Positions 4,166-10,068 of a stretch of DNA of 10,068 bases are shown piece after piece. Both the position numbers and the translations under genes were made by a program. Source of the DNA: JBAZOB01 sp041648895. GTDB lineage: Bacteria; Patescibacteriota; JAHJAL01. The notes under the pieces are model-generated. The model searched no databases, was not told where the DNA came from, and worked only from the letters and a program-made list of their open reading frames with translations. Positions within the stretch are counted from its first letter, which is position 1. The number at the start of each line of letters is the position of its first letter. The stretch lies in NCBI GenBank assembly GCA_041648895.1, contig JBAZOB010000033.1, positions 1-10,068 of the forward strand, written 5' to 3'.

Positions 4166-7047
4166 ATTTTCTCCATCTCCCCCCAGTTTTGGCCAAGCTC
4201 AATATCGACTTGGAGGGGTACTTTCAGGGTGCAGACGTTTTCCATTTTGTCCTTAATTAAGGTGGTGGCAGTGTTGATAATATCATTGGGGACTTCGAAA
4301 ATGAGTTCGTCGTGAACTTGGGAAATGATTTTGATATTGAGATGCTGGTGTTTTATTTCATTATATATATTGATCATGGCCAATTTCATGATGTCGGCGG
4401 CTGAGCCTTGGATGGGCATGTTGATAGCGATGCGTTCGGCGGCGGCGCGGAGCACCGGGGCGCGGGAAGAAATTTCCGGAATGTGACGAGTGCGCCCATA
4501 GAGAGTTTTGGCGTAGCCGTGGGTGCGGGTGTAGTTGATGGCTTTTTCCATATAATTTTTGACAAGGGGAAACTTGTTGAAGTAGTTTTCGATGAATTGC
4601 TTGGCGTCATTGTAGGAGATGCCTAGTTGAGCGGAAATGTTGCGGGGGCCGGCACCGTATATGATGGAAAAATTAATAGTTTTGGCGTTGTTGCGCATGT
4701 CGGGTTCGACTTTGTCCAACGCCACGTTGTAAATCAGAGCGGCGGTTGAGGCGTGAATGTCTTGTCCGGCGGCGAATGCTTTGATCATGGTTGGTTCCTG
4801 GGCAATATGGGCCATGATGCGTAATTCAATTTGTGAATAATCGGCGGCGATAAGTTGGTGATTGTTTGGTGCGATGAATGCTTTGCGTATTGAGCGTCCA
4901 ATATCACTTTTAATGGGGATGTTTTGTAAATTTGGGTTGGATGATGATAGGCGGCCGGTGGCGGTAATCGTTTGATTGAAGCTTCCGTGAATGCGGCCAT
5001 CGGATTTGATCAAAGTTGGCAGTGTATCGACGTAGGTGTTTTTGAGTTTGGATAATAATCGGAATTGTTGAATCAGGGGAATGATGGGATGGTCGTTTTG
5101 CATTTTGTCTAGTTCGCTGGCGGCGGTGGAAAGACCGGTTTTGGTTTTGCGGACTTTGGCGCGGTCGAGTTTGAGTTGGTTAAAAAGAACTTCGGATAAT
5201 TGCTGGGTGGAGGAGATGTTAAATTCGTAACCGGCTTCCTGGTGAATGTCTTTGATCAATTGAGTGATTTCTTTGGTAATTGTTTTATTGAATTGGGTGA
5301 AATATGGCTTGTTGATAGTGATGCCATTTTTTTCCATGCTGGCCAAAACTTGAATTAAAGGGACCTCAATTTGAGTAAAAATTTCGGCTAATTTCTTTTT
5401 TTTCAGTTCGTCGTCCAACTTTTTCTGGAGCAAGAAAGTGATATCGGCGTCTTCGGCGGAATAGATGGTGGCGTCTGGGATAGTTGTTTGGGCAAAAGAA
5501 ATTTGTTCGTTTTTGTCACCAATAAGTTGGGTAATAGGGATCATGTGATGACCGAGGAGGTTGAAAGCCAGGGTATCGAGTTTGTGGGAGGTGGAGGCGG
5601 AAGGATTGAGTAGATAGGAGGCGATCATGGTGTCGAAGCTAATACCACTGACTTCAATGTTTTCCAGCGCCAGAGCTTGAATGTCAAATTTGAGGTTGTG
5701 GCCGGATTTGGGGATGGCTGGGTTGGCGAAGATGGGTTTTAAAAGGGCGATGGTTTCGGTTAGAGGCAGGTTGGTGGGGGCACGCAGCAGCGTGCCCGTA
5801 CGGGATGGTTCGGTAGGGGCACGATGCTTCGTGCCCTTCTGATGATGGAGTGGTAGATAAAAGGCCTCATTTTCTTGAAAGGATATGGAAATGCCGACGA
5901 GTTGGGTGGGGATATATTTTTTGTTGTCAGCAGGGCACGCAGCAGCGTGCCCGTACAGATCAAGAGCGGAGGTTTCAGTGTCGAAAGTAAAGCCGGATTT
6001 TAATTGGGGGATTAATTTTTTTAATTGATCGATGGTGGCAATGGTGATGTATTTTTTTCCGGTAGGGGCACGCAGCAGCGTGGGGAGGGCACGCAGCAGC
6101 GTGCCCGTACGATTATTGGGATCAATATTTTTGGCAAATAAATTAGTTTGAATAGCCGCTTGCGGCTGGGGCAGGCGGGGGATGAGTGATTTAAATTCCA
6201 GTTTTTGGAAAAGCGCGACGGCTTCTTGTGGATCGTATTCGCTGACCACGCAGTTTTTGATATTGAAATTGGGCAAAGGTTGGTCGGTGACAATGGTGGC
6301 CAAATGTTTGCTCAAAAAAGCGGAGTCTTTATTTTTGATTAATAATTCTTTGATTCGTGGTTTTATTTCGCTGGTGTCAGGATTTTTAGTTAAGAAATCA
6401 TAGAGTTTTTCAATTGATTGGTATTTTTGAATCAAGGTGGTGGCCGTTTTTTCACCAATGCCGGGAACACCGGGGATGTTGTCGGAAGGGTCACCGCGCA
6501 GGGCTTTGTAATCGACGATATGTTCCGGGCCGAAACCGAATCTTTGCCGCACGGTTTTGGGGTTGTAAATAATGGTATCTTTGAGACCGCGGCGGAGGGT
6601 GAAAACTTTGGTGAGATCGTTGACCAGTTGCAGGGAATCCATGTCGCCGGTGACGATCATGACCGGAATTTTCTGGTTGGCAATCTCTCGAGCAGTGATG
6701 CCGATGATATCGTCGGCTTCCAGGCCGGGTTGGGAATAGATGGGGATATTGAGGGCTTTTAATATTTCTTGGGTAATGGGAATCTGGGTGATGAGTTCGT
6801 TGTCAGCTTTGTGGCGAGTGGCTTTGTAGGCTTTGTATTCCAGATGGCGAAAAGTGGGTTGGGGCAAATCGTAAGCGGCGGCGATATAAGTTGGATTTAA
6901 TTCTTTGATAGCGGAGAGTAAAGTCATGGTAAAACCATAGGCGGCGTTGATGGGCGTGCCGTCTTGGGTGGTCAGGTGGGGGATGGCGTGGTAGCTGCGG
7001 TGGATCAGGGCGTTGGCGTCGATGAGGACGAATAAATTGCGGGGCAT
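4162..7047 (-). CDS. polA: DNA polymerase I with 5' nuclease, proofreading and polymerase domains
   Basis: The 961-residue enzyme fills gaps and removes RNA primers. The 5' nuclease domain (about 1-290) has D10, GLEADD (108-113), GDMD (134-137) and the DNA-binding stretch RGDPSDNIPGVPGIGEK (184-200). The 3'-5' exonuclease domain keeps all three motifs: D356/E358 in FDTETS, N451/D455 in GHNLKFD, and Y529/D533 in YSAED. The polymerase domain has motif A with D736 (ADYSQIELR), motif B with R785, K789, F793 and Y797, and motif C at 912-914 (HDE). All catalytic residues are therefore present. It is somewhat longer than most PolA because palindrome-encoded peptides are inserted at about 313-329, 365-372 and 404-425. 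The start has no Shine-Dalgarno sequence, but the MPRNLFVLIDANALIHRSYH beginning is typical. It overlaps the next gene by four bases. Confidence 0.97.
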   Translation of the reverse strand: MPRNLFVLIDANALIHRSYHAIPHLTTQDGTPINAAYGFTMTLLSAIKELNPTYIAAAYDLPQPTFRHLEYKAYKATRHKADNELITQIPITQEILKALNIPIYSQPGLEADDIIGITAREIANQKIPVMIVTGDMDSLQLVNDLTKVFTLRRGLKDTIIYNPKTVRQRFGFGPEHIVDYKALRGDPSDNIPGVPGIGEKTATTLIQKYQSIEKLYDFLTKNPDTSEIKPRIKELLIKNKDSAFLSKHLATIVTDQPLPNFNIKNCVVSEYDPQEAVALFQKLEFKSLIPRLPQPQAAIQTNLFAKNIDPNNRTGTLLRALPTLLRAPTGKKYITIATIDQLKKLIPQLKSGFTFDTETSALDLYGHAAACPADNKKYIPTQLVGISISFQENEAFYLPLHHQKGTKHRAPTEPSRTGTLLRAPTNLPLTETIALLKPIFANPAIPKSGHNLKFDIQALALENIEVSGISFDTMIASYLLNPSASTSHKLDTLAFNLLGHHMIPITQLIGDKNEQISFAQTTIPDATIYSAEDADITFLLQKKLDDELKKKKLAEIFTQIEVPLIQVLASMEKNGITINKPYFTQFNKTITKEITQLIKDIHQEAGYEFNISSTQQLSEVLFNQLKLDRAKVRKTKTGLSTAASELDKMQNDHPIIPLIQQFRLLSKLKNTYVDTLPTLIKSDGRIHGSFNQTITATGRLSSSNPNLQNIPIKSDIGRSIRKAFIAPNNHQLIAADYSQIELRIMAHIAQEPTMIKAFAAGQDIHASTAALIYNVALDKVEPDMRNNAKTINFSIIYGAGPRNISAQLGISYNDAKQFIENYFNKFPLVKNYMEKAINYTRTHGYAKTLYGRTRHIPEISSRAPVLRAAAERIAINMPIQGSAADIMKLAMINIYNEIKHQHLNIKIISQVHDELIFEVPNDIINTATTLIKDKMENVCTLKVPLQVDIELGQNWGEMEKI
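5776..5838. repeat. Tandem pair of in-frame palindromes in polA
   Basis: Two 20-base palindromes lie here: gggcacgcagcagcgtgccc at 5778-5797 and gggcacgatgcttcgtgccc at 5817-5836. Each has 8-bp arms and a 4-base loop. They are separated by 19 bases including gtacggg and ggtag. In PolA they encode residues 404-425: KGTKHRAPT, then EPS, then RTGTLLRAPT. The two copies differ by a compensated c-g to a-t pair next to the loop, and the loops (agca, tgct) are reverse complements. This suggests the copies are in opposite orientation. The insert falls in a loop before the second exonuclease motif. Confidence 0.85.
5931..5956. repeat. Single in-frame palindrome in polA, different reading frame
   Basis: The same 20-base core (5933-5952) followed by gtac. 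Here it is read in another frame than the other copies and encodes YGHAAACP (residues 365-372). It lies directly after the first exonuclease motif FDTETSALD, where other PolA proteins go straight on to the LVGISF strand. Confidence 0.85.
6061..6111. repeat. Double in-frame palindrome in polA, one copy degenerate
   Basis: One complete core (6087-6106) with flanking gtacg, and beside it a second copy (6066-6082) whose right arm ends in gtgggg instead of gtgccc. Together they encode RTGTLLRALPTLLRAPT (residues 313-329) in the same frame as the pair at 5776-5838. They lie in the linker between the 5' nuclease and the 3'-5' exonuclease domain. Confidence 0.85.
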
Positions 7048-7048
7048 A

Positions 7049-7071
7049 TTAATTAATTACGAATTACAAAT
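7049..7071. repeat. Dispersed AT-rich motif beside the polA start
   Basis: The stretch contains ttaattacgaattacaaat, matching the outer end of the 1-192 inverted repeat and the holA 3' end. It abuts the polA start codon and leaves that gene with an AT-only leader and no ribosome binding site. Confidence 0.5.
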
Positions 7072-7092
7072 GGAAAAATGGTTTATTTGTCG

Positions 7093-7111
7093 GGGCGGGG
7101 TTTTCCCGCCC
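7093..7111. other. GC-rich hairpin in the polA leader
   Basis: A 7-bp perfect stem, gggcggg (7093-7099) with cccgccc (7105-7111), closes a 5-base loop. If polA is transcribed from the -10 at 7129-7121, the hairpin lies at the very 5' end of its mRNA. It is not followed by a proper T-run on either strand, so a terminator role is doubtful. It may instead stabilise the transcript or be another REP-like repeat. Confidence 0.5.
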
Positions 7112-7120
7112 TCCGTTTAT

Positions 7121-7129
7121 ATTTTAACA
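7121..7129 (-). promoter_or_regulatory. Possible extended -10 promoter for polA
   Basis: Read on the minus strand, TGTTAAAAT gives a TG-N extended -10 with hexamer TAAAAT (7126-7121). There is no good -35 at normal spacing; a TTGACA at about 7168-7163 is too far upstream. Transcription would start near 7114 and give a leader of about 67 bases for the polA-led gene series. Confidence 0.4.
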
Positions 7130-7175
7130 TGATTTTTGTTTATCATTGATCAATGATCGGAAGGTGTCAAAAATG

Positions 7176-7204
7176 TTGCAATTTTGGGCAAGGTTTGTTA
7201 TAAT
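7176..7204 (+). promoter_or_regulatory. Strong sigma-70-type promoter for the two-gene plus-strand operon
   Basis: TTGCAA (7176-7181) and a perfect TATAAT (7199-7204) are exactly 17 bases apart. Transcription would begin near 7211, upstream of the start at 7284, giving a leader of about 73 bases. I see no operator palindrome overlapping it. Confidence 0.75.
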
Positions 7205-7271
7205 ATACGGATTTAATAAAAAATAAATATCCAAAGAAATGGTCTATAATAATAAGAATTTTTTAGATCCA

Positions 7272-7277
7272 AGAGGA
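7272..7277 (+). promoter_or_regulatory. Ribosome binding site that fixes the start at 7284
   Basis: AGAGGA ends six bases before the ATG at 7284, ideal spacing. The earlier in-frame ATG at 7239 has only AT-rich sequence before it (tccaaagaa), so the downstream start is preferred. Confidence 0.7.
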
Positions 7278-7283
7278 ACAATA

Positions 7284-8921
7284 ATGCCGACAGAAGGGAA
7301 TAAGGAAACGGCACAAGAGATAATCAAGAAAGTGGATGAGGTAACAGGATTGCCTTTGGGTGAGGTGATTGATATTTTCAAACAAAAGGGGGAAGTGGTG
7401 AGCCAAGAAACCCACGAGTTTGAACATCAGGTGAAAAAAGAAGTGGATGAGTCGGAGATACTGGCCGAGAGGGAAAAAGTGGAGGGGGAAAGGGAAGAGG
7501 TATTGGCGGCCTTAGATAAAGAAAACCGCCGATTGAAGATGACAGATGAAGAATTAACTAATCCATCCGAGACGGTGGCCAATAACCAGCCGGAATCTAA
7601 TAAGATGAAAGAGTATAAGGAAAAATATCAGAATATCAGTTTGCATGGTAGCTCGGTGGCTGAAGAAAGATTCAAAAAGTATTTGGGGGTAAATAGTGAG
7701 AATGGCGAAAAAGTTGACACTCAATTGACGGATGAGCAGAAAGTGGAATCAGAGAAGACCTATGAATCGGCGGTGCAGGGGCAGATGAACAAGGAGGAAT
7801 TGGAAAAGAAGGTGAAAGAGGGCCAGCTAACGCCGACGCAAGGGCGGTTGTTTGAGTGGGTCAATGAGATGTCGACGCAATTATCAGGCGTGGTTGATAG
7901 TGGTAAGGTTAAAGATTTGTTTGGTAGTAAAGTGTTTGAATATTTACGAACCCGGGTGGATTATAATCCGTTCCAGGTGGATGAAGCGGCCAATCTGCAA
8001 GATCTGCTGACGCGGTTTGACGGGATGTATAAAAATGATAAAGGTGAATATATTGGCAGTTATAGTCAAGACTCGATGAACCAAAATATGAGTAAAGCGC
8101 TGGAAAAGTTGGGCGTGGTGGTGGGCAAAGACATGCCAGCCAAGGTTAGTGAAGAATTGGTGAAATTGTATCGGGAGGGTAAGTTGGCGGATTTGTCGAA
8201 GATGGAAAAATTACCCGATGAATTGAATCAATATATGAATAATTTACCGGAACTGGTGACGGAAGCGGGTGAAGATTTGTCCTACGCGGCCGAGGTTTTG
8301 CCCAAACTAACGGATGGTGATATGACGGTTTTTGATAAATTGCGTGCTTATAAATTGTGGAAAAAAGAGGAAAAATGGTTGGAGAGAACTCAGGAAGGAA
8401 TGAAGAGCTGGTATGAAAAGGCGGGTGGACAAAGTATTCCACTTGTTGGCGAAGGCTTGGGTAAAATATTGGCGAGTGATAAACCGAAGGAATATGTAAA
8501 AGATTTAGAAAAGAAAGGACTAGAGACAATTAATAAGTTCGGTTTGCAGGGTGTGGCGGACGTGATGGGGATATTAAAGAATAATGGCGTTGAACAGAGC
8601 AAAATAATTGAATTTTTTAACAATGACCAATATCGGTATCTCTTGGATTCGGTGACTGCCGTGCCGATGAATCAGGATGATATTTATAATCTGGGCGGTA
8701 TGGTGGAGAATTGGCAGGGGTTATTGGCTGATAAGGGCTTGAGTGAGGAAATGTTAAAGGAAAATAGTGAAGCGCTGATGTTTTTGACCGGTGTTTTGCA
8801 CAATACACCGGATGTGCTGGAGAGATTTCCACAGGAATATTTTACGGGAGAGAATAGCGCGGCAAACGCCGCGGCGTATGAGAAGTGGATTATGGGGAAG
8901 AAAGATGAGTTGGCGATTTAA
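7284..8921 (+). CDS. Unrecognised acidic, helix-rich protein, 545 residues
   Basis: I do not recognise this protein. From the chosen ATG it begins MPTEGNKETAQEIIKKVDEV. It has no signal peptide and no hydrophobic span long enough for a membrane helix, so it is probably soluble. Residues about 43-90 are very rich in Glu, Lys and Arg with heptad-like spacing (for example EREKVEGEREEVLAALDKEN) and could form a coiled coil. The rest is a chain of predicted amphipathic helices rich in Lys, Glu, Leu and Asp, ending AYEKWIMGKKDELAI; there are no cysteines and no obvious catalytic motif. An upstream ATG at 7239 would add 15 residues but lacks a ribosome binding site. A strong promoter precedes it and a second unknown gene follows after 42 bases, so both are likely one operon. 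Structural or scaffolding roles are possible but unproven. Confidence 0.75.
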   Translation: MPTEGNKETAQEIIKKVDEVTGLPLGEVIDIFKQKGEVVSQETHEFEHQVKKEVDESEILAEREKVEGEREEVLAALDKENRRLKMTDEELTNPSETVANNQPESNKMKEYKEKYQNISLHGSSVAEERFKKYLGVNSENGEKVDTQLTDEQKVESEKTYESAVQGQMNKEELEKKVKEGQLTPTQGRLFEWVNEMSTQLSGVVDSGKVKDLFGSKVFEYLRTRVDYNPFQVDEAANLQDLLTRFDGMYKNDKGEYIGSYSQDSMNQNMSKALEKLGVVVGKDMPAKVSEELVKLYREGKLADLSKMEKLPDELNQYMNNLPELVTEAGEDLSYAAEVLPKLTDGDMTVFDKLRAYKLWKKEEKWLERTQEGMKSWYEKAGGQSIPLVGEGLGKILASDKPKEYVKDLEKKGLETINKFGLQGVADVMGILKNNGVEQSKIIEFFNNDQYRYLLDSVTAVPMNQDDIYNLGGMVENWQGLLADKGLSEEMLKENSEALMFLTGVLHNTPDVLERFPQEYFTGENSAANAAAYEKWIMGKKDELAI

Positions 8922-8963
8922 AAATAATAATTCATATAACAAAAAATAATAAGGAGAAATAAA

Positions 8964-10068
8964 ATGACTAATGGAGTTGATAATCAAAATTTATTGGATA
9001 ACCAAGTAGAGGTAATATCCGATAAACCTGAAACAGGTAAAATTACTCAGGTTTTGGAGGGATCGACAGTGACGCCAGATAATGTGACCACGGCTTTGGA
9101 AGAGGCTCAGAAAAAGGTGGGTGGGGAAGTTGAGAAAGCGGTTAATGATATTCCTGGATATATGAAGAAAGGATATGAGATGTTTGGTGATAATGAGTTC
9201 GTGAAAGAGGCTACTGAGAAAGGTTTAAAAGATATACCTGAAGGGGAGGAGGCTAATTTTGCCGTGGTGATGTTGTGGGGTTATCCTGGGCAGGTCATGA
9301 GTGTTGATGATTGGAATAGTAAGACTGATGCTGAAAGAAAGATGTATATTGAGCAATATTCCGCTTTTAAAAAAATTAATGTTGATGAGAAAGTGGTGGA
9401 TGAAAATACTGAGAACAAGGAAGAAACAAAAAAACCGGAAACTTATAAAGGTATGCCGGTTGAGGATTATTTAAAGAAGAAGTTGGATGCGGTGGATGTT
9501 AGTCTGCTCAGTGAGGAAAATGGTAAAGAAATGAAGGAGTTTATAAAAAAGATGCCGATCGAGAATGTGAATGGTTTTGTTTATGGTGTTAATCAAATTA
9601 CGGAGAAAATAAAGCAGGCTAAAGTTGATTTGGCTGGAGGTAAAATTAATCAAGAAGAATATGATAAATTAAAAAAATCATATCAGGATAGGGTAAACTT
9701 TGGCGCCAAGGTGTGTGGCCATGATTATGGTACTCAAGTTGAGAATATGAAAAAGAAAATCCCGGCGGAGATTTTGGAAAAAAATCCTAAGTTGTTGGAA
9801 GTGGGATTTTTGGGAACCAGCGAAGGGCGCGATGAGTATTTGAAAAAGGTGGAACAGATTCTCTCTGATAGCGGGGTGAAGGGGAATGAGGCGTATTGGT
9901 ATACTAAGACGCTTTTGAATATGAAGGGTTATGAGCATTCCAAACCGGAGCCAAAGCCCGCGCCCAAACCAGCACCGACAGAGACGACCACAACTACTCC
10001 AACAACTGCGATAGAGACAACCACAACTACTCCAACAACTGCGATAGAGACGACCACAACTACTCCAA
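8964..10068 (+). CDS. Unrecognised helical protein with Thr/Pro tandem-repeat region, cut by the window end
   Basis: The frame is open for 368 codons to the window edge. The start follows a strong ribosome binding site (aaggag, 8951-8956, seven bases from the ATG). The protein begins MTNGVDNQNLLDNQVEVISD, with no signal peptide or membrane span. Residues about 40-340 are Lys/Glu-rich and mostly helical, with a low-complexity linker ENTENKEETKKPE near 150 and an isolated FVYGVNQ segment near 206. After EHSKPEPKPAPKPAP the sequence turns into repeats of ETTTTTPTTAI. Such Pro/Thr regions usually act as extended linkers or glycosylated stalks, so a further domain may follow outside the window. 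It is probably cotranscribed with the 545-residue gene, 42 bases upstream. I cannot name a family. Confidence 0.75.
   Translation, partial: MTNGVDNQNLLDNQVEVISDKPETGKITQVLEGSTVTPDNVTTALEEAQKKVGGEVEKAVNDIPGYMKKGYEMFGDNEFVKEATEKGLKDIPEGEEANFAVVMLWGYPGQVMSVDDWNSKTDAERKMYIEQYSAFKKINVDEKVVDENTENKEETKKPETYKGMPVEDYLKKKLDAVDVSLLSEENGKEMKEFIKKMPIENVNGFVYGVNQITEKIKQAKVDLAGGKINQEEYDKLKKSYQDRVNFGAKVCGHDYGTQVENMKKKIPAEILEKNPKLLEVGFLGTSEGRDEYLKKVEQILSDSGVKGNEAYWYTKTLLNMKGYEHSKPEPKPAPKPAPTETTTTTPTTAIETTTTTPTTAIETTTTTP
9981..10068 (+). repeat. 33-bp tandem repeat encoding ETTTTTPTTAI
   Basis: Two full 33-base units (9981-10013, 10014-10046) and a 22-base partial unit (10047-10068) at the window edge. Units 1 and 2 differ at one visible base (gagacg against gagaca), and the partial unit matches unit 1. 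Because 33 is a multiple of three, changes in copy number keep the reading frame. The array may continue beyond the window. Confidence 0.9.

Noticed and set aside
5776..6111. CRISPR-like repeats
   Set aside because: Spacing is irregular, there are no uniform spacers, and the copies are part of the PolA reading frame.
5760..6293. Additional minus-strand frames within polA encoding Arg/Cys-rich peptides from the palindromes
   Set aside because: They exist because the palindrome core lacks stops in every frame; the PolA frame carries all conserved motifs.
4162..7047. Possible pseudogene status of polA because of the inserts
   Set aside because: No frameshift or internal stop; every catalytic residue of all three domains is present.
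7093..7111. Intrinsic terminator between polA and the plus-strand operon
   Set aside because: The hairpin lies between two divergent genes and lacks a T-run on either strand, so there is no transcript for it to end.
7239..7283. Upstream start giving a 560-residue version of the first unknown plus-strand gene
   Set aside because: No ribosome binding site precedes the ATG at 7239, while the ATG at 7284 has AGAGGA at ideal spacing; the extra 15 residues look like leader sequence.

Overview
This window reads as chromosomal DNA from a bacterium with a small genome, most likely a Candidate Phyla Radiation (Patescibacteria) member. That placement is an inference. It rests on a NrnA-like DHH protein with an extra segment before the DHH motif, a divergent HolA, AT-rich leaders without Shine-Dalgarno sites, and many short palindromic intergenic elements. 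TGA is a true stop: polA ends in TGA inside an ATGA overlap with the next gene, so the ordinary bacterial code applies.

Layout. Bases 1-192 are a perfect 73-bp inverted repeat around a 46-base loop. A DHH-family phosphoesterase gene follows on the minus strand (196-1587), with a good sigma-70-type promoter upstream. Divergent from it is rpsT for ribosomal protein S20 (1849-2130), then a 44-residue single-membrane-span protein 18 bases later (2149-2283). From 7047 down to 2500 the minus strand carries polA (DNA polymerase I), a divergent RdgB/HAM1-like nucleotide pyrophosphatase and holA (DNA polymerase III delta). The first two overlap by four bases. A palindromic repeat family occupies the gap between the 44-residue gene and holA, and the gap between holA and the RdgB-like gene. 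Divergent from polA, a strong promoter at 7176-7204 drives two unrecognised, acidic, helix-rich proteins (7284-8921, and 8964 running off the window). The second enters a tandem Thr/Pro repeat at the window edge.

How the genes fit together. The minus-strand cluster is a replication and nucleotide-hygiene set: a repair polymerase, a possible house-cleaning pyrophosphatase and a clamp-loader subunit. The DHH protein would degrade short oligonucleotides. The two plus-strand unknowns look like a two-gene operon with good ribosome binding sites, but nothing in them fixes a function.

The most striking feature is that polA contains several copies of a GC-rich palindrome inserted in frame at three places in and beside its proofreading domain, with all catalytic motifs kept. 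This resembles the Rickettsia palindromic elements that invade genes. A second repeat family supplies the last codons and stop of the RdgB-like gene. The plus strand also looks G-rich over C whichever strand is coding, which suggests a strong replication-strand bias that shapes protein composition.
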